A DNA stretch of 59,673 bases from Candidatus Gastranaerophilales bacterium. Its GTDB lineage: Bacteria > Cyanobacteriota > Vampirovibrionia > Gastranaerophilales > Gastranaerophilaceae. This document shows positions 51,955 through 59,673 of this stretch, in pieces. Position 1 is the stretch's first letter, and each line of letters starts with the position of its first letter. The notes beneath the pieces are model-generated. The model was not told where the DNA came from, did not search any database, and saw only the letters and a program-made list of their open reading frames with translations. A program made the position numbers and the translations under genes. The stretch spans positions 1 through 59,673 of the forward strand of contig CAJOOM010000003.1 of assembly GCA_905236775.1 (NCBI GenBank). The letters run 5' to 3'.

Positions 51955-52857
51955 ATGAAAAAAATTTTTACAAAAATTATAATTACTATTTCCATGCTAA
52001 GTTTTTTCTATGCAATTCCTGTTAGTGCAAATATTAATGACACTCTTACTAAAATTGAAAATAATTTGTATGGTTTTGACTATTCAAAAGATTCCAATCA
52101 AAATCGTGTTTCAAGATTAGAAAAAACAATTTATGGGAAAGCATCTTCCGGTGATATTAACAAACGTGTTAAAAAATTATCTGGCGATATTTCGGCTGAT
52201 GTTATAGGTCTTGAAATACCTCCGGTTAAAGATACATTTTTAGCGGAAGAAAATGCGCAGGAAGATAGTACTGTGAATTATCCGATTGTTGATGAAATAG
52301 AAATGACCCTATTTAAAACAACATATAAAAACAGAGATTTTCATACAAGAATTGTTACTATAGAGAAAAAGTTATTTGGAAAAATTTATGACGTAGATGA
52401 TTATTCTAAAAGAATGGATAGAATAAAAGCAAAAATGAAGCCGGAAACAATTGTCAAAAAAGATGATTATGGTGATTATGATGATGGCAGTTATTATAAT
52501 GATAGAATTTTAAACTCTATGGAGTTAGCAGGAACAGGTCACAGCAGATTTAGGATGCCATTTGGACAAAGAAATTATACGAGACCATATAATAACTATG
52601 GAGAATACGGTAGTGGCATGAACGAACCGGTTATGTCAGGAAATAATTTAAGTGACGACTTAACCCAAATGGAATATGAGACTTTTGGAACGGAATTTTC
52701 TTCAGATGATACTAATACACGTATCAAACGTTTAAATAGCGCACAAAAAGCAAAAAAATCATCGCAGAAATATGATTCTCAAAAATTTTCTCAACATTTG
52801 TCTACTGCAATGGAAATTGGAGCCATGATTTTGATGATTTTAGCCATGGTTTTGTAA
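51955..52857 (+). CDS. Exported repeat protein (LEK..G-type repeats) with C-terminal anchor
   Basis: A 300-residue protein with a signal peptide (MKKIFTKIIITISMLSFFYAIPVSA). At least four units of about 35-40 residues follow the pattern L-x-K-I/L-E-x-x-hydrophobic-(Y/F)-G...R-(V/I)-x-x-L: NNLYGFDYSKD, RLEKTIYGKASSG, IEKKLFGKIYDVDDYSKRMD and MEYETFGTEFSSDDTNTRIK. Such repeats occur in cyanobacterial and related exported proteins of unknown role. The last 20 residues (GAMILMILAMVL) are hydrophobic and may anchor it. Its translation may be controlled by the hairpin at 51921-51950. Confidence 0.75.
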   Translation: MKKIFTKIIITISMLSFFYAIPVSANINDTLTKIENNLYGFDYSKDSNQNRVSRLEKTIYGKASSGDINKRVKKLSGDISADVIGLEIPPVKDTFLAEENAQEDSTVNYPIVDEIEMTLFKTTYKNRDFHTRIVTIEKKLFGKIYDVDDYSKRMDRIKAKMKPETIVKKDDYGDYDDGSYYNDRILNSMELAGTGHSRFRMPFGQRNYTRPYNNYGEYGSGMNEPVMSGNNLSDDLTQMEYETFGTEFSSDDTNTRIKRLNSAQKAKKSSQKYDSQKFSQHLSTAMEIGAMILMILAMVL

Positions 52858-52996
52858 TATATTTTTGTCAGTAATTAAATATAACTAACCCAAAAGTATT
52901 AGATTGTAACATTTCTTAATAATACAATGTTTCTTGCTATTATTACATTTGAATAGCATGCACCATGATTTAAAAATTTATTTTTTGATAAAAATG

Positions 52997-53025
52997 TTGA
53001 TTATATAGTATATTGTTGGTAAAAT
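52997..53025 (+). promoter_or_regulatory. Promoter of the phosphorylase-like gene
   Basis: TTGATT (52997-53002), 17 bases, TAAAAT (53020-53025), 60 bases before the ATG. A small GGACT-ttgt-AGTCC hairpin (53033-53046) lies at the start of the predicted leader. Confidence 0.65.
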
Positions 53026-53084
53026 TAAAAATGGACTTTGTAGTCCTTTAGTAGTAGTTAAAAAAAATAAGAAGGTAGAAAATT

Positions 53085-54779
53085 ATGACATTACCAAACG
53101 TAGCCTATTTTTCAATGGAAATTGCAATGGATCAATCCTTAAGTACATATTCAGGTGGTCTTGGATTTTTAGCAGGTTCACATATGTTATCTGCGGGATA
53201 TTTACAAATGCCAATGGTTGGTGTAACAATGCTTTGGTCTTACGGTTATTATGATCAAAGAATTGACCATTCCGGCAATGTAGAAGTTGCTTACATTAGA
53301 AAGTATTATGATTATTTAGAAGATACAGGTATCGTTGTTGACGTTGATACTTTTGGCGAAAAAGTTAAAGTTAAAGCATACAAAGTTAATCCGGAATTAT
53401 TCGGAACTTGTCCTGTATACTTGTTAACAACTGATATCGATGGAAACAGTGATTGGGCTAAGAGTATTTCTCATAAGCTTTATGACGGAAATGAAAGAAT
53501 AAGAATTGCTCAAGAAACAGTTCTTGGTATAGCAGGTGTTAGAGTTCTTCAAGCGGCAGGATACAATTTCGATGTTATACATATGAATGAAGGTCATGCT
53601 CTTCCTGCAGCATTTGAACTTTTGAGACAATACAACGGCAATTTAGATGAAGTAAGAAAGAAAACTGTATTTACAACTCACACTCCGGTTGCTGCTGGTA
53701 ATGAAGTTCACTGGGTTGATACACTTCTTGAAGGAGGTTTCTTCTCAGGTGCAACAAGAGAAAGAGCTATTCAACTTGGTGGAGAAAACTTCTCGCTCAC
53801 AGTTGCAGCTCTCAGAATGTCAAGAATTGCTAACGCAGTTTCTCAACTTCACGGTTTGGTAGCTAATAAAATGTGGGAATGGGTTGAAGACAGATGCCCG
53901 ATTAGAGCAATTACAAATGCTGTTAACTTACATTATTGGCAAGACGAAAGAGTTGCTGAAGCACAGAATGATCCTCAAGCTCTTCTTGATGTAAAACGTG
54001 AAATGAAAGCGGAACTATTTAAATATATAGCAAATGTAGCAGGTAAAAGATTCAATCCTGATGTGTTAACTATTACTTGGGCAAGAAGATTTGCTGATTA
54101 TAAACGTGCTTGGTTAATCTTGATGGATAAAGAAAGAATCGAAAAATTACTTAACGAAGATAAGGTACAAATTATTTTCGCAGGTAAATTCCATCCTGAT
54201 GATGTTATGGGTAAAGAAATGTTCAATAAATTATTGAATCGTTCTCACTCATTAAAGAATGTTGTTGTTCTTCCGGGCTACGAACTTCAATTATCCGGCA
54301 TGCTAAAGAGAGGTTCAGACATTTGGTTAAATACACCTCTAAGACCGTTTGAGGCATCAGGAACTTCCGGTATGTCTGCTAATATGAATGGTGCTTTGCA
54401 CTTATCTATATTTGATGGTTGGACAGTAGAAGGAACTTTCAACGGAATAAATGGTTACACTGTTGAATATCCTGGATTAGATGATGATATGCCTTGGGAA
54501 GAAAGACATTGGCAAGACCATAAGTGTGTAATGGATATTATTGAAAATCAAATTATTCCTACATACTATAATAACAAAAAAGAATGGGCTAGATTGATGA
54601 GACAAGCTATCAGAACAAGTGAAGCATACTTTAACTCTGACAGAATGGTTATAGAATACTATAACAGATTATATGCTCCGATTGCTCATGATGACAGTTG
54701 CGCCGGTGAAAAGAAGAAAGAATTAAATATCTCTGAAACACCAACTTTTGATGCTTGGACTTATTCAAACATCAAATAG
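53085..54779 (+). CDS. GT35 alpha-glucan phosphorylase homologue lacking the usual cofactor Lys
   Basis: A 564-residue protein of the short bacterial/archaeal glycogen phosphorylase type: AYFSMEIAMDQSLSTYSGGL, MNEGHALPAAFELL, FTTHTPVAAGNEVHW, TWARRFADYKRAWL, AGKFHPDD and LRPFEASGTSGMSANMNGAL. In phosphorylases the last motif reads EASGTxxMK, and that Lys holds pyridoxal phosphate. Here the codon is TCT (Ser), so cofactor anchoring is in doubt. The protein could be a different glucan-active enzyme. It is monocistronic, with its own promoter and terminator. Confidence 0.85.
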   Translation: MTLPNVAYFSMEIAMDQSLSTYSGGLGFLAGSHMLSAGYLQMPMVGVTMLWSYGYYDQRIDHSGNVEVAYIRKYYDYLEDTGIVVDVDTFGEKVKVKAYKVNPELFGTCPVYLLTTDIDGNSDWAKSISHKLYDGNERIRIAQETVLGIAGVRVLQAAGYNFDVIHMNEGHALPAAFELLRQYNGNLDEVRKKTVFTTHTPVAAGNEVHWVDTLLEGGFFSGATRERAIQLGGENFSLTVAALRMSRIANAVSQLHGLVANKMWEWVEDRCPIRAITNAVNLHYWQDERVAEAQNDPQALLDVKREMKAELFKYIANVAGKRFNPDVLTITWARRFADYKRAWLILMDKERIEKLLNEDKVQIIFAGKFHPDDVMGKEMFNKLLNRSHSLKNVVVLPGYELQLSGMLKRGSDIWLNTPLRPFEASGTSGMSANMNGALHLSIFDGWTVEGTFNGINGYTVEYPGLDDDMPWEERHWQDHKCVMDIIENQIIPTYYNNKKEWARLMRQAIRTSEAYFNSDRMVIEYYNRLYAPIAHDDSCAGEKKKELNISETPTFDAWTYSNIK

Positions 54780-54820
54780 GGGTAATTTAGAGGTAAATAG
54801 GGATAAATTATTCTATAAAG

Positions 54821-54849
54821 AAAAACCGCTCAAAAGGGCGGTTTTTTTA
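54821..54849. terminator. Intrinsic terminator
   Basis: AAAAACCGCTC, four A, GGGCGGTTTTTTT: a GC-rich stem with one G-U pair and a T tract, about 40 bases after the phosphorylase-like gene. It can also end fliD transcripts from the other strand. Confidence 0.88.
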
Positions 54850-54875
54850 TTATATATTTATCAAATTGTATTTAT

Positions 54876-57800
54876 TTATACACCAATATTCATACCTTGA
54901 TATTGTCTTTGCATTGCAGATATTAAAGTTTCCATTGCACTGAATTTACGTTCAAGCATCGCTTTATATCGTGTAATTTGTGCATTAGCAGTTTTAATCC
55001 TATCATTCAATCTAGAGATTTGGTTATCATAAGATTTTGATTGCTGTATAAAGTATCCGCTGGTTGCTCTTTCGATAGCTTGTTCTGCAAGTGAAAAAGC
55101 ACCTTCATTTATTAATTGATATTTATCATCTATAACAGCCCAATCGCCTACAATAGCTGTTTTAACCTTGGCAGGATTAAGTGCTAATTCTTTATAGAAA
55201 GTATCTCTATCTAAGACTAGGTTTACAATATCAGAATTGCTTGTAGAGATATTACTTGCTGCGGCAGCTTTTGTTGTAATACCTATTTTGGTCAAATAGC
55301 TTGACATTGTTCTTTTTACTTCATCTCTTATTCGTTTTAAAGATGTTTGATCTTCTAACGAACCGCCTTTTGCAATAGATTCATCAACTGCTGTCATAAG
55401 TTCATTATATGAATTTAATGCTTCTTCTACCGCATCAGCAAGAGTTTCTTTGTCTTGTTCAACTCTAAGAGATATTGTTTCGCCTTCTGTCACATCTTTG
55501 AGAGTTAATGTAACACCTTTAAGTTTTGAAACATCTTCATCGACTGTGTTTGAAGCAGAAGTGTATGTGGTTCCGTTAATCTTAAATACAGCATTACTGC
55601 CGAGTTCTTGCGAATCTGTGTTCATTCCTTTTGTTCCGTGAATATTGTCAGTATATGTTAGTCCCAATATATCAGTTAAGTTAGAAGTACCAGTTTCTAC
55701 ATTTATAAACTGTGCACCACTTGCTTGAGATTGAATTATTATATTTCCTGCAAGACTATCCCAATATGCTGTTGCTCTAATATTCTCTGGTTCTGTAACA
55801 TAGGCAGAATTAATCATATTTACTACATCGTTGATAGTTGTATCGTCAGTTATAGTAAACTCTTTATTGCCTATAGTAAATGTACCCGCAGTTACGTTTC
55901 CGCTACGGAATGCACCTGCTGCTGTTACTTTAGTGTTTCCGTTAACTTTGTATAATTCTCTAGCGCTGACCGAACTGCCTGCTCCGTCAGAACCTATACC
56001 TGTGACAGATGAGAAGTTTGAACCGTCAGTTGAGGCGCCGACTGTAACATCGCCTTGGTTTGAACTTATAGTCAAAATACCATTTTCAACATTTACTTGG
56101 ACTGCATTAGCACCTAATTTTTCGTTGATTTTTTCTTCTAAATCATCGAATGTATCTGTTGTTTCAACTGTAATACCTGCTTTAACACCGTTTAAATATA
56201 CTGATAAAGTACCATTGGATATATTAAGAATATCCATAGTAGTATCATTATTAGCCCAGTTTGCAGCAGAACGGGATACATTGCTTTCTACTACAGATTT
56301 TACTTCTGATTGGCTTGTTACAAAGCCGCCATACTCAGCCAAATCATCATTGTAAGTAAATAATCTTGTAATATTACTTGCAGATTCATCGATTTCATCA
56401 TAACCGCTTTGTACAATGATTTTTCCGTCTACAATACTTGCGGAAAGTCCCATATTGTTGAATTTATTTACAATAGAACCAAGTGTATCGTCTGCATCAA
56501 TATTGATTGTTTTGTTTTCGCCATTAACGACAACATTTGTTGTTCCAGTAAGATTTTTCCAAGAATTTCCAATTTTTTGTTGTACTTGTCCGCCACTTAG
56601 TCTTATATTTGTGTTATCACCTATTTTCGCGATATCAGATAATTTAGTATCTTCTGTTGCATTAAAGAATTCTGTTTCTTTTGTAATTGTTTCTTGTTTG
56701 CCACTTTCATAGGATTTTGTGATAACCCATTTATCATCATTTACACCCAGAATATCCAGAATATTACTTCCGTTTTCATAAGCTTGAAGATAACTGTCAC
56801 CTTCTGCGCGGATTATTACTTGACCTTCATTGTTTATTACGGAATTAAATCCGAACATTTCAAGTTCATCAAGGAAAGTTCCAACGGTATCATTTGCATT
56901 TACGTAAAGATGAGTTTGAACACCGTCTTTAACGAGAGTTACAAGGCCTTCTTTAAATTCACCATCTCTTGTGTCGCTTGCTTCTGCTATATCGGCAAGT
57001 TTTGTATTGCGAGAAATAGCCTCTATAGTTGCAACCGGAACTTCAAGCCCATTTGAATCATAAACTTTGTTGAAATCCCATTCTGAGAAGAGAACATCAA
57101 CAACATTTGAATTTGGAGCTGCGCCAAGCATAGAAGTTGCCATAAATGATTTGTTGTGTCCATTAACCGCAATAGAACCATCTTCTGCAATATCGGCAAC
57201 AAGTCCGTAATTAGCAATTTCAGCCATAAAGTCATTTACGGTTGTATCTTCAGTGATTTCGTGAGTGGTTCTTACACCATCTTCGTAAATATAGTATGAA
57301 CCTGTTGAAATATTTAAATCATTTCCAGAAGAATCTTTTAAATCAACCATTTTAGTATTTCTTTTCATAACAGGAGACGGAGTTGTATCCATAGTTAATT
57401 GATTTGAAACACCATTATCTCCGGTAACTGTTGTTGTTACAGTAGTTGTAATTGATTGATGAAGTCCTAATGCAGATACTCCGCCTGTTGTACCTGTAAT
57501 CCAACCGTCATAGGTTCCTGTGACAGTTAAAACACCCTCAGGGTCTATACTGCCGGAGATGCCGTAACCTGCTAAAGCTGTTAACATGTCGCCGATAGTA
57601 TTTGACTCTGCGACATTAATAGTATAATCGTCGCCGCCATATTTAACACTTATGCTGCCTCTTGCAAGTCCTAAGTCAGCAAGTGTTGTATCAAGAGTCA
57701 TAACTTTGGTAACATCTCGGACTTCTTGAATTCCGGTTGTATTAGTACCATTAACAACAGTGGTTGTTGAAGTTACAGTCGACTGTTCAATGCCTAATGC

Positions 57801-59673
57801 TGATAAGCCTCCGTTTGCGCTTACTATGTATCCGCTTTCTGAACCGTTAAGAGTAAGCTTTCCATCGTTGCTTATTGTTCCAGAAATTCCGTAACCTGCA
57901 AGAGCGGAGACTAAGTCACCGATCGTATTTGTTGTGTTCATTGTTACAGTGTGAAGAACACCCATATGCGAAACTACTACTGAACCTGCGGACAGATTCA
58001 AATTTTCGAATGTTGTGTCACTGGTCATAGTTTGTGTAATAGTGCGAATTTCTTTATCACCGGCAGTCGTGTAACCTTGGACAATTGTTGAATCTCCGAC
58101 ATTAAATGCAGCAGAGATACCTAATGCTGAAATGCTTCCAGTTGCACCTGCAACATATGCATTTGTATTACCTGTAAGTATTAGTCTTCCGTCAGAAGTT
58201 ACAGCACCTGCGATTCCGTAACCGCCAAGTGAGCCAATCAAGTCTCCGATTGTATTATCAGCATTCATCGTGACTGTATAAGTGGTTCCGCCGCTAACAA
58301 CGGTAATAGTACCACTGCCTAAGCCTAAATTATCAAATGTTGTAGATGTACTCATAGAAACTGTAACGTTTTTGACATTTCTGGTTCCGGAAGAAGTAGT
58401 ACCCTGTGTTATGGTTTGCGGGATAGTTGTGTATGAATATACTATGCCCATATTTCCTGCACCAGCGCCCATTCCTCCTGTTGCACCTGTAATAAATGCA
58501 TCTTGAGTACCGACAAGAGTTAATTGCCCGTCATGAACCGTTCCGGAGATTCCGAAACCGGCAAGAGCGGAGACTAAGTCGCCGACTGTGTTATCGGCTT
58601 TCATAGAAACAGTGTAGTCTGTTCCTCTATATTTTACGGTAACTGTTCCGGCACCTATTCCAATGTCGTCGAATGTTGTATCAGAAGTCATGGAGTAAGT
58701 TACATCTTTATTGATTTGGTCTCCGCCCGAGTTTGTACCATTAACGGCAGTAATCGTAGATGTAGTGTAATTATTTTGAGTCAATCCTAATTCTGCGAGT
58801 CCGCCTGTTAAGCCTTTTAAGTACGCATATTTACTTCCCGTCAAAGTTAATTTTCCATCTTCTGAAACAGAACCTGTGATTCCTAAGCCTGCTGCGGCTG
58901 CGATAAAGTCACCAATAGTGTTATTAGCACTCATGGTTATTGTGTAATCAGTTCCATTAGAGTTAATGGTTGCCGTTCCGCCGTCTTTACCGAGTTGTGC
59001 AAGTGTTGTGCTTGAGGTCATGGAAATTGTAACAGTTCGTTTTTCTTGAATTCCTGCTGTAGTCGTACCTTGGACGGCTGTAACGGTGGAAGTTGAATAA
59101 GATGAAGCAAGCCCGAGTTTTCCGGCGCCAAGTCCGCCTGTTGCACCTGTGATGTAGCCATCTGTTGTTCCGCTTACGAATAAACTGCCGCCTCTAATTT
59201 CGCTTGATATACCATAACCACCGAGAGCGGTCATTAAGTCGCCTACAGTGTTAGATTCAAGCATAGATACAGTATAAGTTGTTCCGTTAGAAACGACTGT
59301 AACGCCGCCTGCTGCATAACCAAGTTCAGAGAAAGTTGTGTCACTTGTCATCGTTGCAGAGATGGTTCGTTCTTCTTTAACTCCCGCTGTAGTTGTACCT
59401 TGAACGGCAGTAACGGTTGAGGTTGAATAAGACGATGTGAGTCCGAGTTTGCCTGCTCCGAGACCGCCATATGCGCCTGTAATGTAGCCCTCAGAAGTGC
59501 CGGTTACAAATAAACTTCCGCCTCTGACTTCACTTTCAATGCCATAACCTGCTAAAGCGGTCATTAAGTCGCCTACTGTGTTAGATGCGAGCATAGAAAC
59601 GGTATAAGTAGTACCGTTTGAAACGACTGTTACATTACCTGCCGCATAACCGAGTTCGCTGAATGTAGTATCA
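54876..59673 (-). CDS. fliD: Flagellar cap protein FliD, repeat-expanded, 5' end outside the window
   Basis: At least 1,599 codons, open to the window edge; the true N terminus is beyond it. The C-terminal 230 residues match FliD: SYNELMTAVDESIAKGG, SDIVNLVLDRDTFYKELALN, ending RYKAMLERKFSAMETLISAM. FliD caps the filament and feeds in flagellin, and is usually 400-700 residues. The extra length comes from seven 109-112-residue repeats (57374-59673) and about five divergent ones (roughly 55450-57373), each resembling the flagellin hook IN module: GTTYTVSM, NTVGDLMTAL, then GYGI...GGLxxLGL. An ATG near 59594 is inside a repeat, not the start. Confidence 0.85.
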   Translation of the reverse strand, partial: DTTFSELGYAAGNVTVVSNGTTYTVSMLASNTVGDLMTALAGYGIESEVRGGSLFVTGTSEGYITGAYGGLGAGKLGLTSSYSTSTVTAVQGTTTAGVKEERTISATMTSDTTFSELGYAAGGVTVVSNGTTYTVSMLESNTVGDLMTALGGYGISSEIRGGSLFVSGTTDGYITGATGGLGAGKLGLASSYSTSTVTAVQGTTTAGIQEKRTVTISMTSSTTLAQLGKDGGTATINSNGTDYTITMSANNTIGDFIAAAAGLGITGSVSEDGKLTLTGSKYAYLKGLTGGLAELGLTQNNYTTSTITAVNGTNSGGDQINKDVTYSMTSDTTFDDIGIGAGTVTVKYRGTDYTVSMKADNTVGDLVSALAGFGISGTVHDGQLTLVGTQDAFITGATGGMGAGAGNMGIVYSYTTIPQTITQGTTSSGTRNVKNVTVSMSTSTTFDNLGLGSGTITVVSGGTTYTVTMNADNTIGDLIGSLGGYGIAGAVTSDGRLILTGNTNAYVAGATGSISALGISAAFNVGDSTIVQGYTTAGDKEIRTITQTMTSDTTFENLNLSAGSVVVSHMGVLHTVTMNTTNTIGDLVSALAGYGISGTISNDGKLTLNGSESGYIVSANGGLSALGIEQSTVTSTTTVVNGTNTTGIQEVRDVTKVMTLDTTLADLGLARGSISVKYGGDDYTINVAESNTIGDMLTALAGYGISGSIDPEGVLTVTGTYDGWITGTTGGVSALGLHQSITTTVTTTVTGDNGVSNQLTMDTTPSPVMKRNTKMVDLKDSSGNDLNISTGSYYIYEDGVRTTHEITEDTTVNDFMAEIANYGLVADIAEDGSIAVNGHNKSFMATSMLGAAPNSNVVDVLFSEWDFNKVYDSNGLEVPVATIEAISRNTKLADIAEASDTRDGEFKEGLVTLVKDGVQTHLYVNANDTVGTFLDELEMFGFNSVINNEGQVIIRAEGDSYLQAYENGSNILDILGVNDDKWVITKSYESGKQETITKETEFFNATEDTKLSDIAKIGDNTNIRLSGGQVQQKIGNSWKNLTGTTNVVVNGENKTINIDADDTLGSIVNKFNNMGLSASIVDGKIIVQSGYDEIDESASNITRLFTYNDDLAEYGGFVTSQSEVKSVVESNVSRSAANWANNDTTMDILNISNGTLSVYLNGVKAGITVETTDTFDDLEEKINEKLGANAVQVNVENGILTISSNQGDVTVGASTDGSNFSSVTGIGSDGAGSSVSARELYKVNGNTKVTAAGAFRSGNVTAGTFTIGNKEFTITDDTTINDVVNMINSAYVTEPENIRATAYWDSLAGNIIIQSQASGAQFINVETGTSNLTDILGLTYTDNIHGTKGMNTDSQELGSNAVFKINGTTYTSASNTVDEDVSKLKGVTLTLKDVTEGETISLRVEQDKETLADAVEEALNSYNELMTAVDESIAKGGSLEDQTSLKRIRDEVKRTMSSYLTKIGITTKAAAASNISTSNSDIVNLVLDRDTFYKELALNPAKVKTAIVGDWAVIDDKYQLINEGAFSLAEQAIERATSGYFIQQSKSYDNQISRLNDRIKTANAQITRYKAMLERKFSAMETLISAMQRQYQGMNIGV
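57374..59673 (-). repeat. Seven tandem 110-residue coding repeats in fliD
   Basis: Units begin at about 59672, 59342, 59012, 58682, 58346, 58019 and 57692 (330, 330, 330, 336, 327 and 327 bases apart). Each reads DTTFxxLGxxxG, then VxxxGTxYTVxM, NTxGDLxxALxGxGI and a GGL-xLGL turn, closing TxxGxxxxRxVTxxMTS. The array runs off the window edge, so more copies may exist. Confidence 0.85.

Noticed and set aside
55831-56355. 174-codon open frame antisense to fliD, with smaller ones nearby
   Set aside because: They mirror the Thr/Val/Ser-rich repeats of fliD and lack ribosome sites.
57374-59673. CRISPR-like or non-coding repeat array
   Set aside because: The 330-base period is in frame, coding and protein-conserved, with no short direct repeats and spacers.
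1-59673. tRNA, rRNA, known riboswitches and insertion sequences
   Set aside because: I looked for T-arm sequences, rRNA stretches, aptamer-like leaders and transposase genes and saw none I could support.

Overview
The window is AT-rich bacterial DNA from a double-membrane organism: BamA and a Skp-like chaperone are present, together with peptidoglycan genes (murB, ddl, ftsQ, a GatD-like subunit), a PilT ATPase and a very large FliD flagellar cap. Several unrelated proteins begin with a short polar stretch followed by an SF-K/G type motif, and one protein carries Leu-Glu-Lys...Gly repeats of a kind I associate with the cyanobacterial lineage. My best inference is a gut, non-photosynthetic cyanobacterial relative (Gastranaerophilales/Melainabacteria-like). 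This rests on protein character only; no rRNA gene lies in the window.

Layout. 1-3825: end of an unknown gene, then ftsQ, ddl and murB on the minus strand, divergent from map. 3893-9639: a diguanylate cyclase with a degenerate HD-GYP half, a PHP-domain protein and an unknown SFKG protein as a pair, and an XRE regulator. 9727-10570: two tandem TRL-like exported proteins behind a near-consensus promoter. 10648-12101: a small protein and a repeat-rich protein whose stop codon interrupts a hexanucleotide tract. 12189-17180: a signalling operon (GAF/HD-GYP, TPR lipoprotein, two NarL-type regulators, pentapeptide-repeat protein). 17339-19900: pilT-recO-gatD. 19905-24304: a TIM-barrel-like protein, a 550-bp spacer with a long palindromic element, an exported vWA protein, and flavo-diiron protein plus rubredoxin. 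24543-30154: Maf-like glycosyltransferase, exported protein and polyprenol-kinase-like membrane protein, then a GH13 enzyme.

30338-38406 is accessory-looking: a seven-gene minus-strand operon (three hexapeptide acetyltransferases, two Fe-S-type flavoproteins, an acyl-ACP thioesterase, a YjbR protein) divergent from a DHA2-type MFS exporter, with a shared inverted repeat, followed by small ring- and cupin-type enzymes. 38425-42135 holds a membrane-anchored nucleosidase, two truncated genes joined head to head, a small membrane protein with an in-frame TGA, an ArsB/NhaD-type transporter and an orphan OadG subunit. 42285-47704 holds a hydrolase, pnuC, unknown genes, yraN, a uridine-kinase-like gene and an orphan response regulator. 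47750-51729 holds a soluble FlhA-C-like protein, skp and bamA. 51955-54779 holds a repeat protein with a Shine-Dalgarno hairpin and a GT35 phosphorylase homologue lacking the usual cofactor lysine. 54876-59673 is the 3' part of a fliD gene with at least seven 110-residue tandem repeats.

Clear sigma70-type promoters here use a 17-bp spacer, and they settle some starts. TGA is used as a normal stop (recO, the yjbR-like gene). The most unusual items are the soluble FlhA-C/DUF4177-like fusion, the repeat-expanded FliD, the phosphorylase with Ser at the cofactor-lysine position, the N-terminal SFKG-type tag shared by unrelated proteins, and the flavoprotein/acetyltransferase/thioesterase operon.
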